Part shown: one piece after another, positions 6,586-11,808 of the stretch | How positions within the stretch are numbered: position 1 is the first letter of the stretch | Layout: each line of letters begins with the position of its first letter | NCBI GenBank assembly: GCA_964613675.1 | Contig: CAZTIH010000080.1 | Span: 1-11,808 of the forward strand | Reading direction: 5' to 3' | Length of the DNA stretch: 11,808 bases | Source of the DNA: DAIUCA01 sp964613675 | Lineage (GTDB): Bacteria; Pseudomonadota; Gammaproteobacteria; Competibacterales; Competibacteraceae | Translations under genes and position numbers: made by a program | The notes under the pieces: model-generated | Seen by the model: only the letters and a program-made list of their open reading frames with translations | What the model was told of the DNA's origin: nothing | The model's database searches: none

Positions 6586-6622
6586 GCCTGCTAACGCATG
6601 TAGTTATTGATCGCGTTTGCAT

Positions 6623-6651
6623 TTGCAAATCAGTCTTATTTGTTTTAACCT
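6623..6651 (+). promoter_or_regulatory. Possible sigma70 promoter for the pilus operon
   Basis: TTGCAA (6623-6628) and TAACCT (6646-6651) are 17 nt apart, upstream of the first pil gene. The palindrome ATTTGCAAAT (6621-6630) overlaps the -35, and TTTAAC (6644-6649) is mirrored by GTTAAA (6658-6663). The -10 matches the consensus only partly. This is the only gap wide enough to hold the operon's promoter within the window. Confidence 0.25.
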
Positions 6652-6697
6652 AACAGAGTTAAACAGTCGCCATTTTGCTTCTCTGAAAGGTTTGATT

Positions 6698-7045
6698 TTG
6701 AACAACCGACTTTTACAGTTCCTCGGGGTAATCCTGACTCCGATGGTATTGATGGGCCCTCTGTTGGCTGACGAGGCGCCGCCCCTTGAACGGCCCGCTT
6801 GGCGGTTGCAACAGGGTCACCCTCTGCATTTACAACTCGAACAGTGGGCGCTGGCTTCGGGTTGGCAACTGGTTTGGCATCCGGAGTTTTCCTGGTTAAT
6901 TGCGGCGGATGCGCAGTTTTACGGCGAGTTTCCTGAAGCGGTCTCCCAAGTCGTCGAGTCGCTTTTTGCGGAAGGGCATTCCATTCGTCTTGTGCTTTGG
7001 AAGGGAAATGCGGTTGCAGAGGTATTCACCGATGAGCGACGTTAA
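6698..7045 (+). CDS. TcpQ / PilL C-terminal-like type IVb pilus protein
   Basis: A small exported protein of 115 residues. A hydrophobic signal (NNRLLQFLGVILTPMVLMG, cleavage near LLA-DE at about residue 24) precedes one domain with WRLQQGHPLHLQLEQWALA (35-53), SGWQLVWHPEFSW (54-66) and an EAVSQVVESLF helix (80-90). This is the toxin-coregulated-pilus Q C-terminal domain, as at the end of R64 PilL, found in periplasmic partners of type IVb secretins. The longer N-terminal PilL domain is absent. No ATG fits the frame near the signal; TTG at 6698 is chosen because AAAGG (6686-6690) lies 7 nt upstream and the product then starts as a signal peptide. The frame extends upstream to TTG 6617 without a good ribosome site. 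It overlaps the secretin gene by 14 nt. Probable job: chaperoning or stabilising the pilus secretin (inference). Confidence 0.8.
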   Translation: MNNRLLQFLGVILTPMVLMGPLLADEAPPLERPAWRLQQGHPLHLQLEQWALASGWQLVWHPEFSWLIAADAQFYGEFPEAVSQVVESLFAEGHSIRLVLWKGNAVAEVFTDERR

Positions 7046-8756
7046 GGGGACTCACGACGGTCGTTCCGCCCTAGCCACCCTTAAATCATTGGGATCATGG
7101 GGGTTAATCGCCAGCGTCATGGGATGTGCCAATCAAACGCTGGTTTCGGAACGCATTGCTGCTGAACGAGAAGTCACCGATCAACTGCAACAAAGCATCC
7201 TCGACAATGCACGTTCGCGTGCAGTGCAGGTACAGCCTGGCCTTAAGTTAGCGGGGGAACGAATTCCGATCCGTACAATTGCGCCCCTTCCCCCCATTTT
7301 CGACACACCCCTCATCTATACCACGGCTGGTCAGCTTCTCGATGAAATCCTAGGCGATCTGTCGGAACAGGTGAAAATTCCCATGCGATTGACGGAATTT
7401 GTCGATGGATCTCCCAGTGCAGGCCTACCTTCCGGGGGGGGCGGTGATTTTCTATTGCAGCCCATGCAGGTGAATTGGCGAGGGCCGTTGCGCGAACTGC
7501 TCGATCACTTGGCACGCACCAGTCGGTTGTACTGGCGTTATGACGAGGTAAATCAGCGGGTTGAGTTTTTCCTTTACGAAACCCGTCATTTTACGGTGAA
7601 TGTCCCCATGGGATCGCGCACGATTTCGGCCAGCATTGGCGGGGGAAACAACGCAAGTATCACGACGGCGGGAACCTCTGTAGGGGTACAACGTGGAAGT
7701 GCCGGCGCCACGGGCAGCATTGGCGTTGGAGTCGGCGATCTGGTGATTAATCCTTACGACGCCATCAGTCGCACGATTACCTCTATGTTGCTCGACGAAA
7801 CGCGAGATGTGGATTTTGTAGGCGACATCGTATCGGAAGGCACGGAGACAGGGACGACCTCCCGCACACGTACAGGGGCGGGGCGGCGTAACTTAGAATC
7901 GACGAGCCGTCGTTCCAACGGGAGTCGCGTAGTGGTTTCCCCGGAACTGGCGACGGTCACGGTGACGGCCCCTCCGCCAACCCTCGCACGGGTGACGGAT
8001 TATCTAGCGAGTGTCAATCGACAGTTCTCCCGCAATCTCACCATCGACTTAAAGCTGTTTGATGTGATTTTACGCGACGAGAGTGGGTTAGGCGCTTCCT
8101 TGGACTTGCTATACGAGAGGTTTAACCGTTACGGGTTGCGGTTGACGGGCGCGCCAAGCGTTGCGATTGGAAGCAGTCAACCGGGGCAGCTGACATTTGA
8201 GGTGATTGATCCGACTTCGCGGTTCAACAGTTCTAATCTCTTAGCCCAAGCGTTGGCGAGTTTTGGAGAAGTTTCGGTGGTGACGTCGGGGCAAATTTTG
8301 GCGGTGAACGGCCAACCTGCGCCTTATCAGGTTGCGGACGAAATCACCTATCTCGCGGCCAGCGAAACGACCCAGGTAGGCGATTTGGTGCCGCGAACCG
8401 TGACCTCTCTCACCCCAGGCACTGTGGTCATTGGGTTAACGGCTAATTTTCTCCCGCAAATTTTGAGTGATAACCGCATTTTATTGCAGTACCAGCTCAC
8501 GGTTTCTGCGTTACGTCAGCTCAACAGCATCAGTAGTGGGGGCGCCACCATTCAAACCCCCGTGATTTTCACTCAAGCCCTTCAACAACAAGCCGTATTG
8601 CGGGACGGCCAATCCGTAGTGCTATTTGGCTACAGCCAAGATCGCAACGCCTTCGAGGGGAATGCGTCGATTTTGGGAGGCAGTCGCAATGTCAATCAGC
8701 AACGATCCTTGCGGGTCATTCAAATCCAGGTATTTGGCGGGGGACATCATGATTAA
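7032..8756 (+). CDS. pilN: Type IVb pilus outer-membrane secretin lipoprotein (PilN-type)
   Basis: A 574-residue secretin that should form the outer-membrane pore through which the pilus passes. An N-terminal signal with lipobox SVMGC (lipidated Cys at about 32) marks it as a lipoprotein, as in PilN of R64 and BfpB. A periplasmic N-domain follows (about 90-190, with QLLDEILGDL and PLRELLDHLARTSRLYWRY), then a Gly/Ser-rich segment (203-236), a Ser/Arg-rich linker (268-300), a second N-type domain (about 300-345) and the C-terminal secretin core (about 345-565; VVTSGQILAVNGQPAPYQV, then the final VLRDGQSVVLFGY strands). The ATG at 7032 has AGAGGT (7018-7023) 8 nt upstream and starts inside the preceding gene; the longer open frame from 6900 is not used. 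A G8 run lies in the codons at 7434-7441, a possible slippage site. It overlaps the next gene by 8 nt. Confidence 0.9.
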   Translation: MSDVKGTHDGRSALATLKSLGSWGLIASVMGCANQTLVSERIAAEREVTDQLQQSILDNARSRAVQVQPGLKLAGERIPIRTIAPLPPIFDTPLIYTTAGQLLDEILGDLSEQVKIPMRLTEFVDGSPSAGLPSGGGGDFLLQPMQVNWRGPLRELLDHLARTSRLYWRYDEVNQRVEFFLYETRHFTVNVPMGSRTISASIGGGNNASITTAGTSVGVQRGSAGATGSIGVGVGDLVINPYDAISRTITSMLLDETRDVDFVGDIVSEGTETGTTSRTRTGAGRRNLESTSRRSNGSRVVVSPELATVTVTAPPPTLARVTDYLASVNRQFSRNLTIDLKLFDVILRDESGLGASLDLLYERFNRYGLRLTGAPSVAIGSSQPGQLTFEVIDPTSRFNSSNLLAQALASFGEVSVVTSGQILAVNGQPAPYQVADEITYLAASETTQVGDLVPRTVTSLTPGTVVIGLTANFLPQILSDNRILLQYQLTVSALRQLNSISSGGATIQTPVIFTQALQQQAVLRDGQSVVLFGYSQDRNAFEGNASILGGSRNVNQQRSLRVIQIQVFGGGHHD

Positions 8757-9540
8757 ACCCCTTGTGTATGGATTATTTGTGGTGAGCAGCGTTTGGGTCT
8801 TGGAATCGACCGCCGCAGAACCGCCCATCGCTACGGAAGACCGAAACGCACTTCAGCAATCCCATTGGCTCGAAGAAATGGCGCTGATCGAAGCTCAAAT
8901 CACCCGACTTGAGCGCCAAATCGAGCTTAAACGGGCGCAACAATCCCCCCTCATCGCCGAACTCGAAATGCAGCGACAGTTGCTCAGTGAGCGGGGTGAA
9001 TTAGAACGACTTCGAGAAACGCAAGCTGTGGCCGAAATTGAAGCGCGGGCCCGTCTTCTCGAAGTGAACATCAACTGGCTTGAACAGCAGTTGCGCAACG
9101 AGCAAGTCAGGGCAAGTCGCTTAATCAATGAAGTGGAAGCGCAGGCCCGTCTCCTCGACCGACAATTAGCTCTGTTCGAGTTACAGGAACGCCAAGCCGA
9201 GCGTCTAGCGGCGGGACTTCCCACCGTCATGGCCATCAGTGGCTTTCAAGGGGATTATCGGGTGCAGCTTCGGTTTGCGAATGGGCGGGTGGGGCGCTAT
9301 GGCCTTGGCGATGAAGTCGCGCCGGGAATGTTCCTCAGCCGCATTCACCCCCAAGAAGCGCGGTTAACCATACGACGAGAGGGGCAAGTTCGAGAGGCTT
9401 TACTGGAATTTTCCGCCCCCAAACGTCCCACGATCGGACGCGCTGAAGCAGCGGAAGCAACCCCTTCTGCCCTGCAACGCGACGCCTTACGACAACCGCC
9501 CCCACCCGTTCCCACTTCCAGCGGGTTGCCCACACCATGA
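8749..9540 (+). CDS. pilP: PilP-like type IVb pilus biogenesis protein with long coiled coil
   Basis: A 263-residue exported protein. The signal or anchor segment (1-23, MIKPLVYGLFVVSSVWV start, possible cleavage after STAA) is followed by a long Glu/Arg/Gln/Leu-rich coiled coil (about 38-155), a small beta domain (158-222; VMAISGFQGDYRVQLRFANG, YGLGDEVAPGMFLSRI) and a Pro-rich tail. The beta domain fits PilP proteins of R64-type pili, thought to bridge inner-membrane components and the secretin. The coiled coil holds a tandem duplication: EARARLLE (98-105) and EAQARLLD (130-137). The ATG at 8749 follows the G-rich ribosome site GCGGGGGA (8737-8744), overlaps pilN by 8 nt, and shares an ATGA with the next gene. 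The beta-domain assignment is good; the length of the coiled coil may be lineage-specific. Confidence 0.8.
   Translation: MIKPLVYGLFVVSSVWVLESTAAEPPIATEDRNALQQSHWLEEMALIEAQITRLERQIELKRAQQSPLIAELEMQRQLLSERGELERLRETQAVAEIEARARLLEVNINWLEQQLRNEQVRASRLINEVEAQARLLDRQLALFELQERQAERLAAGLPTVMAISGFQGDYRVQLRFANGRVGRYGLGDEVAPGMFLSRIHPQEARLTIRREGQVREALLEFSAPKRPTIGRAEAAEATPSALQRDALRQPPPPVPTSSGLPTP
9040..9159 (+). repeat. Tandem 96-bp internal duplication in the pilP coiled coil
   Basis: Two 24-nt copies at 9040-9063 and 9136-9159 differ at only three positions and are exactly 96 bp (32 codons) apart, both coding E-A-x-A-R-L-L. The similarity also reaches a few bases upstream (GAAATT / GAAGTG before them). 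This suggests a duplicated coiled-coil module whose copy number could vary. Confidence 0.6.
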
Positions 9541-10796
9541 CTCCCTCTACCTTCCGCGTTAACGGCTATGAACTTGCCTTGGGACTGCAATGGAGCTTTT
9601 ACAGTAGTCGCCGCGAACATCGGAATGTGTGCAAAAGCCAGCGTCCCACCGCTTTTATCGAATGGTTCAACGATGACGGCTTGATGGCGGGTTGGATGCG
9701 AACTCCGTTCAGTGGACGGCGAACGGTGGCTGGCGCACTCCTGGTGGGTTTGAGTGTCCGCGATGCCCTCATTTATCAACCTCTCGATTCCCAACATGTG
9801 TGGGTTTGTGCATTGCGCGATGGGCTACCATTACCCGAAACCGATCAAGTCCTTCCCAGCGCGGAGGCCGACTTTGCGTTGCGCGATCTAGCGAGCTACC
9901 AACCCCATTTGCCCATTCTTGGCGCGTCTCCCCAAGCCACAACTTCCCTCAAAGACGCGCTCGCAACCTTACCCCGTAAGGCCTATTCGCAAACCGCCTT
10001 GTTGCCGTACTCAGAGAATGGACGGGTTCGCGAGATTGCTTTGGGAAGTGCCGTTGTGTTGACCGCAGGGTATGTGTGGTGGCCCGCCCCCGTCGTCGAG
10101 GTACCGCCCCCACCCGCTCCTCGGGTTGAAGTGGTTTTGCCGTCGCCGCCGCCCCCCGTTGTGCGTCGCGAAATTGACCCAGACGCCGTACGCCGCGCCC
10201 GCGAAGACGCCATTGAACGCCGTCTCACGCGACCTAATGTGGGGCGAATTGGCCAACAGTGGCTACAAACCTTGCGTTCACTTCCTATCAGTCATCGGGG
10301 CTATCGTCCATCGCGTTTGGAATGTACCGCCCATCAATGCCAGGTGGATTGGTTATGGCGCGGAGGACGGTTTATTGCCCAAGCGCATGAAGATTTACCG
10401 GGCCAGCTCATCGCTACCCGAAATCTCGATGACTATGTCAACCGTCTGCGAACCACGTGGGAATTTGATCTCCCGAGGGAACGTTTAGGGCTCCCCAGCG
10501 ATGCGCCTCAACAAACTTTGTTATTGCTGCGGGAAACCCTAGATCGCTTGGGCATTCGGCCTCTCATCAGTGAATCGCCGTTGATTATTCGGTATGAATC
10601 TCAGGGGCAGTCCTTCAGCGATACGATTGGCACGGAAGGCGCGATTCGCTTAGTCGCGAGTAATCTCTTAACCATCGAGCAACTGTTTCAACGGCTATCT
10701 GCTTTACCGCTTGCGGCGGAACGCGCCGAGTTCACTTGGCTAAATGGAGTCGTTAACGTGCAACTGGAGGTGCGCTATGTCGTCGTTACCCTCTGA
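9537..10796 (+). CDS. pilO: Type IVb pilus accessory protein PilO2-like
   Basis: A 419-residue bitopic inner-membrane protein of the PilO / pilin accessory protein family of type IVb pili. The cytoplasmic part (about 1-160) contains ALGLQWSFY (14-22), FIEWFNDDGLMAGW (40-53) and HVWVCALRDG (87-96). A single membrane segment follows at about 167-183 (IALGSAVVLTAGYVWW), then a Pro-rich linker (184-210, with PPPPAP and SPPPPVV runs) and a periplasmic domain with a CTAHQC cysteine pair. This layout fits an inner-membrane platform protein tying the cytoplasmic motor to periplasmic PilP and the secretin (role known for the family; contacts inferred). It starts at the ATGA overlap with pilP and overlaps the following ATPase gene by 20 nt, so the genes are probably co-translated. 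Confidence 0.85.
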   Translation: MTPSTFRVNGYELALGLQWSFYSSRREHRNVCKSQRPTAFIEWFNDDGLMAGWMRTPFSGRRTVAGALLVGLSVRDALIYQPLDSQHVWVCALRDGLPLPETDQVLPSAEADFALRDLASYQPHLPILGASPQATTSLKDALATLPRKAYSQTALLPYSENGRVREIALGSAVVLTAGYVWWPAPVVEVPPPPAPRVEVVLPSPPPPVVRREIDPDAVRRAREDAIERRLTRPNVGRIGQQWLQTLRSLPISHRGYRPSRLECTAHQCQVDWLWRGGRFIAQAHEDLPGQLIATRNLDDYVNRLRTTWEFDLPRERLGLPSDAPQQTLLLLRETLDRLGIRPLISESPLIIRYESQGQSFSDTIGTEGAIRLVASNLLTIEQLFQRLSALPLAAERAEFTWLNGVVNVQLEVRYVVVTL

Positions 10797-11808
10797 AAAA
10801 TGGGGCGAACGGGCAAATGATCCGTCACAGCGCCCCCGTTTAATTACGCGAGTTGCCGACATTCCCCCGGGTCTCCTAGACGAAACCCTATTACCCGATG
10901 AATGGCGCAGTCGTTTTGCCGTCCTTCATGAAAAAGATCAGCGTTTAATCACCGTATTGGTGACGCCCGAAGCGTACGGGGGCGCGCCCATGTTCGATTT
11001 GCGACGGCGACTACTCGGGCGATTTCCCCGCCCCCCACAGTTCCTCCAAGCCACCTCGGAAATTATTAAACTCGTAAGAGATCAACGGGTTATTCGCGAC
11101 CCCATTGGTCTAGCCGCTACCACCGACGCCACGGCGATCGAGAATTTTTCTCGTCAACTCATCGAAACGGCCCTCGATCAACGGGCGTCCGATATTCATC
11201 TCGAAACCCGAAGCGACCACGCGAGCCTTTACTTTCGGATTGACGGCATTCGCCATCTCCACTGTCACATCTCCATAGAATCGGCGCGGAGTTTAGGCAT
11301 CGTGCTGTATTCCGTACACGCCGATGCGAGTTCTAAGGATGTGGTTTGGGATCCGACTCAGGTGATGGATGCGGTCATCGAGCATCGTCGTCCATCGGGA
11401 CAACCTATTCAGATGCGGTTTTCGTCCGCACCCATTTTCCCGACGGGCAATTTTCACTTAGTGATTCGCCTGTTGCGGATGGATGTCTCGACGGTGGAAT
11501 TAGAAGATTTGGGTTACAGCACGCTGCAACAAGCCACTTTAGAGCGACTCATTGCAGGACTTTCGGGCATGGTTTTGCTGTGTGGCCCCACCAATTCGGG
11601 CAAAAGCACCACCTTGCAGGCGTTAATGCGACGGCTGTACCACCGACTGGGTGACTCGGTCAAAATGATTACGGTGGAAGATCCGGTGGAATATGTGTTA
11701 CCGGGGGCGTGCCAAATCAGCATTGCCCGACGCCAACGCCAAAATTCCGCCCTTTCCACCGCCGGCCTGTTCACGCAGTTTTTACGCGGTACCCTCCGTC
11801 AAGGCCCT
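10777..11808 (+). CDS. pilQ: Type IVb pilus assembly ATPase PilQ-like (GspE/PilB family), 3' partial
   Basis: The first 344 codons of a secretion-type ATPase run off the right edge. It is the cytoplasmic motor that extracts pilins and drives pilus growth. Visible in order are an N-terminal domain (1-120), ASDIHLET (137-144) of the N2 domain, FRIDGIRH after it, Walker A GPTNSGKST (270-278, with Asn where many relatives have Gly) and the Asp-box TVEDPVEY (299-306). The Walker B region would begin just past the end (RGTLRQGP is the last visible stretch). The ATG at 10777 has a strong GGAGG (10766-10770) 6 nt upstream and lies inside the end of the pilO-like gene. Placement after PilO matches the R64 order, so I call it PilQ; a retraction ATPase is less likely because of the N-terminal domain and context. 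Confidence 0.9.
   Translation, partial: MSSLPSEKWGERANDPSQRPRLITRVADIPPGLLDETLLPDEWRSRFAVLHEKDQRLITVLVTPEAYGGAPMFDLRRRLLGRFPRPPQFLQATSEIIKLVRDQRVIRDPIGLAATTDATAIENFSRQLIETALDQRASDIHLETRSDHASLYFRIDGIRHLHCHISIESARSLGIVLYSVHADASSKDVVWDPTQVMDAVIEHRRPSGQPIQMRFSSAPIFPTGNFHLVIRLLRMDVSTVELEDLGYSTLQQATLERLIAGLSGMVLLCGPTNSGKSTTLQALMRRLYHRLGDSVKMITVEDPVEYVLPGACQISIARRQRQNSALSTAGLFTQFLRGTLRQGP

Noticed and set aside
6900..7031. Longer pilN frame beginning inside the TcpQ-like gene
   Set aside because: The extra 44 residues overlap a confident gene in another frame, and the ATG at 7032 has a good ribosome site and gives a proper lipoprotein signal.
6698..11808. Part of an R64-like conjugative plasmid or ICE
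   Set aside because: Only pilus assembly genes are seen, beside chromosomal argH; no integrase, relaxase, tra gene or attachment repeat in the window.
1..11808. CRISPR array, tRNA or rRNA gene
   Set aside because: No regularly spaced direct repeats, no cloverleaf with a CCA-type end and no rRNA-like stretch were seen on either strand.

Overview
The window looks like chromosomal DNA of a gammaproteobacterium of moderate GC content. This is judged from family resemblance of the proteins (argininosuccinate lyase, an AEP-type ABC transporter, an R64-like type IVb pilus cluster) and not from any marker gene, so the taxonomic guess is soft. No rRNA, tRNA, CRISPR array, integrase or complete insertion sequence is visible.

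Layout. (1) 63-497 (+): a group II truncated haemoglobin. (2) 606-4252 (-): a compact three-gene operon, transcribed binding protein -> ATPase -> fused double permease, matching the putative 2-aminoethylphosphonate (AEP) importer type PhnS2-PhnT2-PhnU2. No phosphonate-degrading gene is in view. (3) 4253-4463: its leader, holding a strong hairpin, a 16-bp perfect palindrome and an IS200/IS605-like end. (4) 4464-4919 (-): an unrecognised helical protein of 151 residues. (5) 4920-5152: a structured non-coding stretch ending in a second, better IS605/TnpB right-end (omega-RNA-like) signature. (6) 5153-6541 (+): argH. (7) 6698 to the right edge (+): a tightly overlapping type IVb pilus operon. It runs TcpQ/PilL C-terminal-like protein, secretin lipoprotein PilN, PilP-like coiled-coil protein, PilO2-like accessory protein and the start of the PilQ-type assembly ATPase, which the window edge cuts.

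How the parts work together. The importer genes should give one periplasmic-binding-protein-dependent uptake system. The pilus genes encode the outer-membrane pore and its small partner, a periplasmic/inner-membrane link (PilP, PilO) and the cytoplasmic motor. Their overlaps of 14, 8, 4 and 20 nt suggest translational coupling and fixed stoichiometry.

The most unusual signal is non-coding. Three short hairpins with the stem-loop and purine-rich tail typical of the right end (omega-RNA 3' end) of TnpB-type IS200/IS605 elements lie at 549-582 (+), 4366-4394 (-) and 5085-5120 (+). None has an associated tnpA or tnpB. Two of them flank the unknown gene 4464-4919 in inverted, outward-reading orientation, and the third lies directly after the globin gene, whose last codons may derive from the same relic. 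These could be decayed elements, MITE-like non-autonomous copies, or orphan guide-RNA-like loci.
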